NCBI GenBank assembly: GCA_003140785.1 | Contig: PLKY01000123.1 | Location: 9,648 to 25,751, forward strand | Direction: 5' to 3' | DNA: 16,104 nt | Source of the DNA: Acidobacteriaceae bacterium | Lineage (GTDB): Bacteria; Acidobacteriota; Terriglobia; Terriglobales; Acidobacteriaceae | In this document: in pieces, positions 7,069-14,893 of the stretch | Numbering within the stretch: the stretch's first letter is position 1 | How the letters are laid out: each line of letters opens with the position of its first letter | Translations under genes and position numbers: made by a program | Notes under the pieces: generated by a model | What the model saw: only the letters and a program-made list of their open reading frames with translations | What the model was told of the DNA's origin: nothing | Databases searched by the model: none

Positions 7069-7085
7069 GCAGCTGGCCGAGTCTG

Positions 7086-7754
7086 CTAGACGAGATTCCC
7101 GCCCCTGCCAATATCCATCGAAGGAGAGATCGGATTGCGCTCATCGATATACTCGGCGATGACCCGATCAAGAAGACCCTTTGCTTCCAGGATAAATTCC
7201 ACCGCATCGCGCCCGGCGCCATACCCCCCGGCGTTCGGCGTCACGTAGTGCGCTTCGGCTTTCACCTGCGCGCGCGCATTCGCCACGGCTATCGCAAAGC
7301 CACACTCCCGCATGACAGGAAGATCGATCACATCGTCACCGACGTACGCAATCTCTTCCAGTGTGACCCCCTCTTTTTGCATGATCTCGCGGACGGCCTG
7401 CATCTTGAAAGCCTGGCCCATGTAGACAAACTCAAGCTTCAAATCGCGGGAGCGCGTAGCCACCGTCTCACTAATCCGCTTGGTAATCACGCCGCATTTC
7501 ATCCCGCCCAGCCGCGCCAGCGAAATAGCCGTGCCATCGTGCGCGCTGTAGCCCTTTGCTTCCGTCATGGTCGCGGAATGCGTGCCAAACCCAACGTGAT
7601 CCTCGTGCTTCGAGAGATGCGCCTGAGTCTCAGGGCTACTCGAAGCAGGGCTGGGCGATGGAACCAGCCATATGGTTCCATCGGTCAGAACGCCATCCAC
7701 GTCGAATAAGATGATTTTGATGCGGCGGGCACGATCCTGCGCACTCAAGGTCAT
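7086..7754 (-). CDS. kdsC: KdsC-like HAD phosphatase (3-deoxy-D-manno-octulosonate 8-phosphate phosphatase family)
   Basis: A cytoplasmic HAD hydrolase of 222 residues, matching the KdsC family that dephosphorylates KDO 8-phosphate on the way to lipopolysaccharide core. LFDVDGVLTDG at 16-26 carries the nucleophile Asp18 and acid/base Asp20, GVITKRISETVATR near 88-101 is motif II, and YVGDDVIDLPVM near 137-148 holds the metal-binding Asp residues. Two oddities: motif II reads ITKR rather than the usual ITGR, and about 25-30 extra Ser/Pro/His-rich residues (about 31-62) separate DGTIW from TEAKGYSAHDG. No other KDO gene adjoins it. A related substrate such as another sugar-acid phosphate is possible, so the symbol is tentative. 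Confidence 0.8.
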   Translation of the reverse strand: MTLSAQDRARRIKIILFDVDGVLTDGTIWLVPSPSPASSSPETQAHLSKHEDHVGFGTHSATMTEAKGYSAHDGTAISLARLGGMKCGVITKRISETVATRSRDLKLEFVYMGQAFKMQAVREIMQKEGVTLEEIAYVGDDVIDLPVMRECGFAIAVANARAQVKAEAHYVTPNAGGYGAGRDAVEFILEAKGLLDRVIAEYIDERNPISPSMDIGRGGNLV

Positions 7755-7820
7755 GTTTCGATTTTAATCGCCGACAGCAGGCGCCCTGATCTTCGGGAAT
7801 TGGTGCGCGAAAATAGAACC

Positions 7821-8015
7821 ATGGACGAGAATCGGCCACCCGCTCCGGACGACGTGCCCGGGCTCGAACCCGGGGACTATTACATGGAGGGGCCGAATCT
7901 CGTCTTCACTGCGGCCTATCACTTGAAGCGCGGATACTGCTGCGGCTCAGGCTGCCGTCATTGTCCGTACGGCGATCCGAAGACCGACAAAATCAAATCC
8001 GCCGATGCAGGCTAA
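7821..8015 (+). CDS. Small cysteine-rich DUF5522-type protein
   Basis: 64 residues from ATG 7821. The core is YYMEGPNLVFTAAYHLKRG followed by YCCGSGCRHCPYG, four Cys arranged CC-x3-C-x2-C with a nearby His, suggesting a bound metal ion or iron-sulfur centre. The same core defines DUF5522, short proteins of unknown function in several bacterial phyla. A TTG at 7800 in the same frame would add 7 residues; ATG is preferred because the extension is unconserved-looking and no ribosome site favours it. It is divergent from the KdsC-like gene (66 bp between starts) and convergent with the SDR gene. Confidence 0.78.
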   Translation: MDENRPPAPDDVPGLEPGDYYMEGPNLVFTAAYHLKRGYCCGSGCRHCPYGDPKTDKIKSADAG

Positions 8016-8058
8016 GCTGTTCTCCGATTGCTGTAAAGCGAAGACACATCCGCTAACT

Positions 8059-8122
8059 GGCTTTTTTCATCAACCGGGGTCCCCGCGGACGAGTCCTTGT
8101 CCGTGGGGTGGAAGAAAAAGCC
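8059..8122. terminator. Large inverted repeat between convergent genes, possible bidirectional terminator
   Basis: CCCCGCGGAC (8081-8090) pairs with GTCCGTGGGG (8099-8108) around an 8-base loop, with one G-U pair. Outside it GGCTTTTTTC (8059-8068) pairs with GAAAAAGCC (8114-8122), with one T bulged. Its place between the ends of two converging genes suits termination. The T run lies before rather than after the GC-rich stem on either strand, so it is not a textbook intrinsic terminator. Confidence 0.4.
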
Positions 8123-8168
8123 ACCTTGCTCGACGCTCAAAATGGTACATACAAATTGGAGAACCGCT

Positions 8169-8903
8169 CTAGGTCAGCGCCAGCACGCGCTCCCTGGGTA
8201 GGATCACATGCTGCGGAATACGCAGATGGGCAGGCTCCTCTAGAATCACCAACACCATTTTGGCAATCTCTTCCGGCTCCAGCGGCTCTTCCATCCCCAT
8301 CAGCATCGCGGGCGGCACTTCCCAGCGGTCCTGGTAGCCAGTCCGCACTAGCCCTGGCTCAATGCTGGAGATGCGCACCTCGGACTTGCTTAGTTCCATC
8401 CTCAAAGCCTCTGAGAATGCTTCTATCGCAAACTTGGTTGCCGCATACGCACCCACCGTAGGCCGCACTTTTCTGCCGAGAATGCTCGATGTGTTGAAGA
8501 GATGCCCTTGCCCCTGCTTCACAAAGTGCTTCAGGAAGGTATACCCCATGCGATACGCGCCTTCCACGTTCACCCGGACCATGTTGCAAATGCGCTCGAT
8601 ATCAACCGTCTCCACCATCCCGGCTTCAATCAAGCCGCTGTTGTTGAAGCACACATCGCAGCGGCCGAAATTATTGAGCGCCGCGGCCAGCAGCGTCTCA
8701 GGAATCGACTCGACGCGCAGGTTCCCGGCAACAACCACGCAAGGTCCATCGAGCTCCGACGCGACTGCGTTGAGCCTCTCGCTTGAGGGAGCACTCAGCA
8801 CAAGCAGGTATCCGGCCCTGGACAGCGACTTGGCGATTGCCGTGCCAATTCCGCCTGTTGCGCCTGTAATGACGGCGACTTTACTGGTGTTTTGTTTGCC
8901 CAT
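8169..8903 (-). CDS. SDR family NAD(P)-dependent oxidoreductase
   Basis: A classical short-chain dehydrogenase of 244 residues. TGATGGIG at 13-20 is the nucleotide-binding glycine motif, NNSG at 87-90 replaces the more usual NNAG, Ser139 or Ser140 in the FNTSSILG segment and YAATK at 153-157 complete the catalytic Ser-Tyr-Lys set, and IEPGLVRTGY near 181-190 follows as expected. The cofactor and substrate cannot be named. SDRs of this form often act on short-chain alcohols, keto groups or sugars. GAGG lies 6 bases before the ATG. It is the last gene of a minus-strand run after the VWA gene, 123 bp downstream, and may have its own promoter. Confidence 0.88.
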   Translation of the reverse strand: MGKQNTSKVAVITGATGGIGTAIAKSLSRAGYLLVLSAPSSERLNAVASELDGPCVVVAGNLRVESIPETLLAAALNNFGRCDVCFNNSGLIEAGMVETVDIERICNMVRVNVEGAYRMGYTFLKHFVKQGQGHLFNTSSILGRKVRPTVGAYAATKFAIEAFSEALRMELSKSEVRISSIEPGLVRTGYQDRWEVPPAMLMGMEEPLEPEEIAKMVLVILEEPAHLRIPQHVILPRERVLALT

Positions 8904-8918
8904 TCTGACCTCGCTATC

Positions 8919-8935
8919 CCCGCATCATACGCGGG
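8919..8935. repeat. Short hairpin in the SDR leader
   Basis: CCCGC and GCGGG pair around a 7-base loop, 16 bases upstream of the SDR start. It lies in the 123-bp gap behind the VWA gene. With no T run on the minus strand it is a poor terminator candidate and could be simple leader structure. Confidence 0.25.
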
Positions 8936-9026
8936 AATCGATCCGAAACTGCGGACCAGGATCGCAGAAGTCTACTTCTTGATACCCGTGCCGTCTCGCG
9001 AGTTATCGAGCGAAGAAATGGAGAAC

Positions 9027-11189
9027 CTAGTGCGAGGATGGGGCAGCAGCCGGAATGGCCGCTGGAACAGAGAGCGCAGCTTCCCGCACCAGCACCGCGA
9101 ATCGCGGAAACGCAAAGCTTCCGCCCGCATCGTCCACCACGTTTAACTGGCACACATAAGGACCCGGCTTCAAGCCATTCAGCGGCACATCCAGCTCCAT
9201 CGATACCGCGTCTCGCCCATCTACATTCGTCGCCTTCGCCTGCACCAGCGGCGTCTCGTACACCTTCACCGATCCCTGGATCAGTTCGAGGCTGCTCAAC
9301 AGATTGATGCCCGCCTTGGTCCCCTTGGGCTGGTTCTCCGCAGGTTTCGCGCGCGTCGGATCATAGACCTCATAGAGCAAATAGAGATGCTGATCCTGGC
9401 GAAACACATGGCTGATATTGGGAACATATTCCTCGCCCTCGCGCACCAACGGCGTGTTTTGCTTGCTAGGCTGGCGCAACGACGCCAGCACAATCGAGCT
9501 CATCTTCAGGGGCGTCTTCTTCATGTCGGGCAGCGTGATGTCCGCTTCAAATGAGCCCATACGTCCCGTCTGATTTTCTCGCACCACAAACTTCAGGTGA
9601 TACTTGCCCGGCGGCAGGTTGAAACTCGTCGTGTACTCGATATTGCGCTGCCGCGCCTGGAGCGATGGATCGAGATTCAGCTTTACCGTCTGCCGCGCGC
9701 TGCCAATGGTCCGCTTGACCTCGTCAATCACTTCGCCAATGATGTCGAGCGTCGCCTTGTCCTTGTCGCCGCCCTTTACAAACGGGATCTGCGACCCAGG
9801 AACGATGATCGACACGGGCACGTAGAAGCGATTCTCGTCGAGCCGGAAATACAGCGCGTCGAGATACATTGCCATGTCGGTCGCGGGCAGGTCGCTGGCT
9901 AACTGCTCATCGAGCTCGCGCTCCCGGTCCTCGTGGCCCGAGTGTTTGAAGTCCGCCGGCGCATAGTAGCCCGGCCGATACTCGAGCTTGATCCCCGGCC
10001 GGTTGATCTTGATTGTCAGCTTGCGATACTTGCCATCGCGCGCGGGGTTCGTTGAGTGAAAGCCAACGGCGTAGTAGGCCGAGGTGTCGCGCTGAACCTG
10101 CGCAAACGCGGGCGCAAAATCGTTCGAATCAAAAAACGCCTTGCCGCCCGTGTCTGAACTCAACGTAGCCATCACCTCTTGCGAGGCGAAGTTGGAATTC
10201 ATATTGTTCAGCAGCGCGCCGCCGTTGTACGCACCCGATCCGCGAAGACTCCCCGTCGAAGCATCGCCGGTCGACGTAATCACCTGCAGCCCGCGCGTGT
10301 CCACGCTGTAGATCGCAAGATTGGCGCGAACCGCGGCGTTGATTGCAGCCCGCAACGAAGCCTGGTTCTCGATGCCGTCCCGCGAAATACCTCCGGAAAA
10401 ATACAGCAGCGACTTCTTCTCCGTGATTCTCTCCAGCGATTTTGAAACGGCGCGCAATGCAAACAGTTCTCGGTCCGTGTTGATGTCGTTGTACTCGCTC
10501 TCGTCGGGCGTGTAACCCGTGGTATCCTCCACCTGGTTTGAGTTTGAGGTCGCGCCCTGGGCAAATCCCTGCCCCTCGGTTCCGTTGTAAACTCCCACCT
10601 CGTTAATCAGCGCATTCTTGTCGGCAGTAAAATCCTGGTCGACCGTCAACGTGTCGCCCAGAGACACCAAGGCCACCAGGTCGGCAGGCTGCATCTTTGT
10701 TCGCAGGAATGCCTGCGCCGCTTCGACACTGCGGTCCAGATCCTCTGGCTGCATCGACGTCAAATCGAAAAACATCACAATGAGTCGGTGATTGCGCAAA
10801 TCCTCGGGCTTTGCAACCACAACGGCCTTACTCCCACTGCCCGTGGGGCTGGCTGCCAGTCCGTTGATGGTCGCCTCGTTCAATGGCTTAGCCATCTCGA
10901 CACTTTGGTAGTCGAAGGTCGTAATCTGCTGCGGCTTCCCGTTTTCGTAAACCGTGAAATCGCTCTGCTTCAGTCCGTGCACAAACTCGCCGGTTTTAGC
11001 ATCCCGCGCCACCACGTTCGTCAGCACCAGTTCGGCGTTTGTCTTCAGAACAAACCCGCCCTCCTGCGTCGTCGAAACCTGTGCGTACGCCGGCTGCGGA
11101 GAATTCTGCGCGATCGCAGGCAGCGAGCTCGGCGTCATTATCGCCAGAGCCGCCAGCACCGCAAACGACTTTTGCATCCGATCAAACAT
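9027..11189 (-). CDS. Secreted VWA domain protein (VWFA-related acidobacterial domain)
   Basis: A 720-residue exported protein. The N-terminus (KSFAVLAALAIMTPSSLPAI) is a signal peptide. It is followed by a short beta region with VLTNVVARDAKTGEFVHGLK and DFTVYENGKPQQITTF, then a von Willebrand A domain from about 134 to 390. The metal site reads FFDLTSM near 140-146, a variant of DxSxS with Thr and Met in the later positions. The C-terminal half has beta-sandwich-like segments and RPGYYAPADF near 405-414, typical of the acidobacterial VWFA-related family. Role is unknown; adhesion or envelope binding is likely. ATG 11189 is preferred over GTG 11201 because GAAGGA lies 4 bases before it. The TonB receptor gene ends 96 bp upstream on the same strand. 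Confidence 0.88.
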   Translation of the reverse strand: MFDRMQKSFAVLAALAIMTPSSLPAIAQNSPQPAYAQVSTTQEGGFVLKTNAELVLTNVVARDAKTGEFVHGLKQSDFTVYENGKPQQITTFDYQSVEMAKPLNEATINGLAASPTGSGSKAVVVAKPEDLRNHRLIVMFFDLTSMQPEDLDRSVEAAQAFLRTKMQPADLVALVSLGDTLTVDQDFTADKNALINEVGVYNGTEGQGFAQGATSNSNQVEDTTGYTPDESEYNDINTDRELFALRAVSKSLERITEKKSLLYFSGGISRDGIENQASLRAAINAAVRANLAIYSVDTRGLQVITSTGDASTGSLRGSGAYNGGALLNNMNSNFASQEVMATLSSDTGGKAFFDSNDFAPAFAQVQRDTSAYYAVGFHSTNPARDGKYRKLTIKINRPGIKLEYRPGYYAPADFKHSGHEDRERELDEQLASDLPATDMAMYLDALYFRLDENRFYVPVSIIVPGSQIPFVKGGDKDKATLDIIGEVIDEVKRTIGSARQTVKLNLDPSLQARQRNIEYTTSFNLPPGKYHLKFVVRENQTGRMGSFEADITLPDMKKTPLKMSSIVLASLRQPSKQNTPLVREGEEYVPNISHVFRQDQHLYLLYEVYDPTRAKPAENQPKGTKAGINLLSSLELIQGSVKVYETPLVQAKATNVDGRDAVSMELDVPLNGLKPGPYVCQLNVVDDAGGSFAFPRFAVLVREAALSVPAAIPAAAPSSH

Positions 11190-11204
11190 TCGTTCCTTCA
11201 CTCG

Positions 11205-11276
11205 CTAACTCGCCGGCTCTCTGTTTCTTTGCTTCTCTGCTTCTCTGTTTCACTAACTCGCTGTCTTACTAACTCA
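11205..11276. repeat. Short repeat and pyrimidine-rich tract between receptor and VWA genes
   Basis: CTAACTCGC occurs at 11205-11213 and 11253-11261, and CTAACTCA at 11269-11276. Between them are direct repeats of TTCTCTG and CTTTGC-like units. The tract fills most of the 96-bp gap upstream of the VWA start. It could be a slipped-strand repeat or a regulator-binding array. Confidence 0.55.
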
Positions 11277-11285
11277 TTTCTTGAT

Positions 11286-14200
11286 CTAAAACCTGAATCT
11301 CGCCATAAACTGGAACGACCGCGTCAATCCGACCGATGTCACCTGTCCAAATGTCGGCGACGCCACATTCGTGTCCACACCCGCATACTGTACGGTGTTG
11401 AACGCATTATTCATCGTTGCTCGAATCTCCATGCTGCGCGTGTCCCCGAGGTTCATTGTCTTTGAAAGCGCCATGTTGTTGGTAATGGTCCCCGGCCCGG
11501 CAATCGAGTTGCGCGCCGCACTTCCGAACACATCGCATGGGTATGCACTATTGGCGACTGGCTCGGAATAGGCCGCCGTGTTGAACCATTGTTTCAGCGA
11601 CCCGCCCCCGGTGTTGACTCGAACTGCAGGATTCACATTCGGACGAAGCGTGCCGGCGGTACCGCACCCGACGCTCGACACCTCGGCGGCATAGTAAGGA
11701 CTAAGTGGCGTACCAGTAGCAAACGTATAACTCCCCGAAACGGAGAATCCTTCGAGAATGTGCGACGCCGTCCCGCTCGTAAACCAGAATTTGTCCTGGC
11801 CAAATGGCAGCTCGTACAAATAAGTCCCGCTCACTTTGTGCCGTTGATCGAGGCTGCTGTTTCCCTCTTCGGCGTTCAGGTTCTGCCAGTTCTGCGCGTC
11901 CACACTTGAGCTCGTGCCTTCTGAGCTGGAGTTATCAATCAAGTGCGAGTATTGATAATTCGCTCCGACAGCGAAGCCCTTGGTGAGCCTCTTATTAACC
12001 CTCACTGTTCCTGCGGTGAACTTCGAAAATGCAAGAGCCTGGTCGTAATCGAAAACCAGGTTCGTCGGATTCGTGTTCGGGCTGCTCGCCGTCGCACGCG
12101 GCGCACTCGTTATAGCGAGATGATTTCCCTTCGATCCGTTGTAGCCGATGTTCATTACAATGCCCCACGGCAGCGTCTTCTGCACATCAAGGTTCCATGT
12201 CTCTACGTAAGGCAAAAAATAGTGCGGATCGAGAGCGTAATTTCCATTGATGTCCGGCGCAGGAAATCCTTCCGCCAAACTCAGGCACGTATTGGGTACG
12301 GTCCGCGCACATGCCGACGTGGGTTGGCCGCTCGCCGTCGCTTCCTGGTTGGTCTGTTCATTGGCAAAGGGCGGCTGATGTGCCATCGTCGTCGCAAAGC
12401 TCGCATACTGGCCCACCGTGTAATTCATCCCGAAGCCCGCGCGAAGAACCGTCTGCTTCGGCAAGCGCAGCGCCAGTCCAATCCGCGGCGCAAACGCCGT
12501 GCGAAATGGAAATACCAGCGAATCTGGCAACTTGCCGCTAAACGCGCCGCTTCCACCAGCCTGCACTTCCGCTGTTCCCGTGAAGCCTTCGGAGGGATTG
12601 GTATCGACATCGGCCAGATGCCCATATTTCTCCGTATACGGCGCAAAGAATTCGTAACGCATGCCATAGTTCAACGTCAGATTCGGAAGCACGCGCCAGT
12701 CATCCATCGCATACGCGTCGAAAACATTGTCGCGCAGATAGCTCTTGTTGATCGCGGAATCGAGCGAGGTCTCCTGCGGGAGCCCAAGCAGAAGGTCCGC
12801 CAGCGACGATCCCGTCGCCTGATCTCCGCTCGCATCTTCGGTAAAAAGACCGGAAAACGTAAAAGTCCCAGTGGCGTTTGACCCCGCCAGAAAGTCCCGA
12901 TGCACCCGGCGATAGTCTCCGCCAAAACGCAGGTTGTGCTTGCCGTGAATCCAACTCAACGTCTCAGAAAGCGTAATGGTCTGGGCCACCGAAAAGCTCG
13001 GCTGCTGCTCGCTTAGCCCTTGTATGTTGCTCAACTGCACGCTGGGCAAACCGTAGTTCAGTGAGCTCAGATTCAGCGCAGTATCATCCGGCCCCAGAAT
13101 GCCGAGTTGCGTTGCAATATCTGTCCCATTCGTGAAAAAGTTGGTCGTCTGGCTATCACTGCGGTTCCAGCCAACGTTCGAAATGCCGGTCAAGCGGTGG
13201 TAGCCGATTGTGTATCCGGCCTGCACGGAGTTTGATTGAGAAGAAGTCTTTCCGCCGAGTTCCGGAAAAATGTTTACGTTGTCCTTGGCAGAATGTGACC
13301 AGTTGTAGTTGAAGTTGATGCTTTGCCGCAGCCCCTGGTTCGTCTGCAGTCGCCGCCCGGCGCCGCCTAAACCGCCCCGTCCCCCGAGGCCAAATGGAGA
13401 CGCATTGGAACCGATGCTCCTCATGTAGCGAGCTCCGGCCTGCGTCGTATTCGTCTGCGCCGTCGACAGCAAATGATAGTTCTGCACCGTGCCCGGCAGA
13501 TTCGGTTCCGGAAAATACTTCAGCAGCGCCGTGGCTTGCGGAGAAATGCGCGTCGACGGAATTACGTTGGCCGCGCCGTTCGACATGAACTGCTGAAACG
13601 TAGTCGGGTCATAAATTGGCGGCAAACCGACCGCAGAAAAGTCGCCGCTTTTTTCCGCGTCCGTTGGCACTGTGGCGTACTCATCCAACGGGCTTGAGCT
13701 GCGCGTGCCAGAGAGCGTCAGAAACATCGTGTCCTTGTTGCTGGGCTTCGTGAGCCCAGGAATATACGGCGCGCTGATGAATGTGAGGCCGAAGCGGTTC
13801 GTCCCCGACGCAGGCTGTTCCTGTGGTTGCCCGCGCAGGCTGAAAGGCTCCGCGTTCAGCGCCGAGTTGCTGCCAATCCAAAAAATCGCGCCGTGCGGCT
13901 GACCAGGATTGAAGCCGCGGAAATTTCCGCGCCCGCCGCCGAAGCCACCCCCGCCACCGAACCCTCCGCCTCCACCGAACCCTCCAGGTCCACCAAAACC
14001 GCCCCCGCCAAAGCCGCCTGGCCCGCCTCCCCCGCCAAAAAGACCGGCCGCTACTCCGGCAATGTTCCCTTCCTGCCCGGGATTCTGCGCTCGAAAAGTC
14101 TCGAGAGCGTCCCGCAGCCGGTCCGTATCAACGCCAGCCAAAGGACTCACTGCACCCGCTTGTCCACTGATCGCGACCGAGTCGGAACTGAAGTCTGAGT

Positions 14201-14798
14201 TCCCGGCCGCCGACGGCAACGCCGCGCCGCTCGCGCCCGCGCTTCCCGCCTGCATCTCCGTGTCCGACGTCAGCGCATTCATCAGGCTCAGGCTCTGCGC
14301 TCCGTTCCCCGCCAGCTGGCGGATCGCCTGCGCCACTTGCGTCGATTGCCCTTCCTGTTGCTGCTCCTGCTGCGCTGCGCGCGAGGCCAGAATCAGCAAG
14401 AAGCTCACTGTCTGATCGTGATTCGCAGCATTCAGCACCGCTTCCTGCGCGCCTTGCGCAAAAGCCGCGAACTGCGTGCGAATCACATAGCGTCCATTTT
14501 GCGGAATGGTCAGCGACCACGCCCCAGTGATGTCCGATGTCGTGGTGTAGCGCTTGCCGGTGAGCGTGTTCTGCGCCGTCACCGTCACGCCCGGCAGCGG
14601 AATGTTTCCGCTCTTCACCACGCCGTGCAGTTTCCCGCCAGTTACAGTTTGATCGGGCACGCCCTGAGAAATGGCTGTCGACGGCGTTTCTTGAGAAGCA
14701 GTAGGTGCGCCCGCAGAAGGTGGAGTTTGCGCCGAAGAAATCATTCCAGCAGCAACCAGGCACATCGCGACTGACACCCGCATGGTTGCTCGCAACAT
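11286..14798 (-). CDS. TonB-dependent receptor with carboxypeptidase regulatory-like domain (Oar-like)
   Basis: A full outer-membrane receptor of 1170 residues. Residues 1-23 are a signal peptide (VSVAMCLVAAGMISSAQ). About 52-137 is a carboxypeptidase regulatory-like beta domain (GKLHGVVKSGNIPLPGVTVT ... GAWSLTIP). A Gln/Ala-rich linker is followed by a pure Gly/Phe run at about 254-296, then plug and barrel regions including YATVPTDAEKSGDFS, and a final aromatic strand FQFMARFRF. Such proteins import large or complexed nutrients using TonB energy; the substrate is unknown. ATG 14798 is chosen because GGGAG lies 6 bases upstream and the signal peptide starts at once. A longer frame to 14978 would overlap the divergent acetyltransferase. 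The Gly-rich insert is unusual for barrel proteins. Confidence 0.9.
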   Translation of the reverse strand: MLRATMRVSVAMCLVAAGMISSAQTPPSAGAPTASQETPSTAISQGVPDQTVTGGKLHGVVKSGNIPLPGVTVTAQNTLTGKRYTTTSDITGAWSLTIPQNGRYVIRTQFAAFAQGAQEAVLNAANHDQTVSFLLILASRAAQQEQQQEGQSTQVAQAIRQLAGNGAQSLSLMNALTSDTEMQAGSAGASGAALPSAAGNSDFSSDSVAISGQAGAVSPLAGVDTDRLRDALETFRAQNPGQEGNIAGVAAGLFGGGGGPGGFGGGGFGGPGGFGGGGGFGGGGGFGGGRGNFRGFNPGQPHGAIFWIGSNSALNAEPFSLRGQPQEQPASGTNRFGLTFISAPYIPGLTKPSNKDTMFLTLSGTRSSSPLDEYATVPTDAEKSGDFSAVGLPPIYDPTTFQQFMSNGAANVIPSTRISPQATALLKYFPEPNLPGTVQNYHLLSTAQTNTTQAGARYMRSIGSNASPFGLGGRGGLGGAGRRLQTNQGLRQSINFNYNWSHSAKDNVNIFPELGGKTSSQSNSVQAGYTIGYHRLTGISNVGWNRSDSQTTNFFTNGTDIATQLGILGPDDTALNLSSLNYGLPSVQLSNIQGLSEQQPSFSVAQTITLSETLSWIHGKHNLRFGGDYRRVHRDFLAGSNATGTFTFSGLFTEDASGDQATGSSLADLLLGLPQETSLDSAINKSYLRDNVFDAYAMDDWRVLPNLTLNYGMRYEFFAPYTEKYGHLADVDTNPSEGFTGTAEVQAGGSGAFSGKLPDSLVFPFRTAFAPRIGLALRLPKQTVLRAGFGMNYTVGQYASFATTMAHQPPFANEQTNQEATASGQPTSACARTVPNTCLSLAEGFPAPDINGNYALDPHYFLPYVETWNLDVQKTLPWGIVMNIGYNGSKGNHLAITSAPRATASSPNTNPTNLVFDYDQALAFSKFTAGTVRVNKRLTKGFAVGANYQYSHLIDNSSSEGTSSSVDAQNWQNLNAEEGNSSLDQRHKVSGTYLYELPFGQDKFWFTSGTASHILEGFSVSGSYTFATGTPLSPYYAAEVSSVGCGTAGTLRPNVNPAVRVNTGGGSLKQWFNTAAYSEPVANSAYPCDVFGSAARNSIAGPGTITNNMALSKTMNLGDTRSMEIRATMNNAFNTVQYAGVDTNVASPTFGQVTSVGLTRSFQFMARFRF
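13929..14038 (-). repeat. Glycine-rich codon repeat inside the receptor gene
   Basis: Imperfect tandem repeats of GGNGGNTTC-like codons encode runs of GGFGGGG. On the plus strand the same DNA reads as proline codons, which creates a long spurious frame. Such tracts slip easily and could vary in length between strains. Confidence 0.7.
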
Positions 14799-14834
14799 GA
14801 ATTCTCCCAAAGCGCGCTCGTATTGAAACAGACG

Positions 14835-14850
14835 TTCGCTAGGTCGCGAA
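14835..14850. promoter_or_regulatory. Inverted repeat TTCGC-N6-GCGAA between divergent genes
   Basis: Five-base arms around TAGGTC, 37 bases upstream of the receptor start and 44 bases upstream of the acetyltransferase start. Its position suits an operator acting on one or both divergent genes. No matching regulator can be named. Confidence 0.35.
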
Positions 14851-14851
14851 G

Positions 14852-14887
14852 GTTTACGGCACAGACACGTTTCCATCCATCGTAAAC
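14852..14887. promoter_or_regulatory. Spaced inverted repeat GTTTACG ... CGTAAAC
   Basis: Seven-base perfect arms at 14852-14858 and 14881-14887, separated by 22 bases, in the 95-bp divergent intergenic region. The right arm ends 6 bases before the acetyltransferase ATG. Two half-sites for a dimer or a looping pair would fit, but chance is possible. Confidence 0.3.
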
Positions 14888-14893
14888 TTAGAT

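Noticed and set aside
7065..7709. Long plus-strand frame opposite the KdsC-like gene
   Set aside because: The minus strand carries clear HAD motifs. The plus frame is rich in Arg and His without any recognisable domain.
11943..12881. 312-codon plus-strand frame opposite the TonB receptor
   Set aside because: Very Arg-rich, no domain, and entirely inside a well-supported barrel gene.
13909..14415. Plus-strand frame with long proline runs
   Set aside because: It is the antisense of the glycine-rich tract of the TonB receptor, whose signal peptide, domains and ribosome site are convincing.
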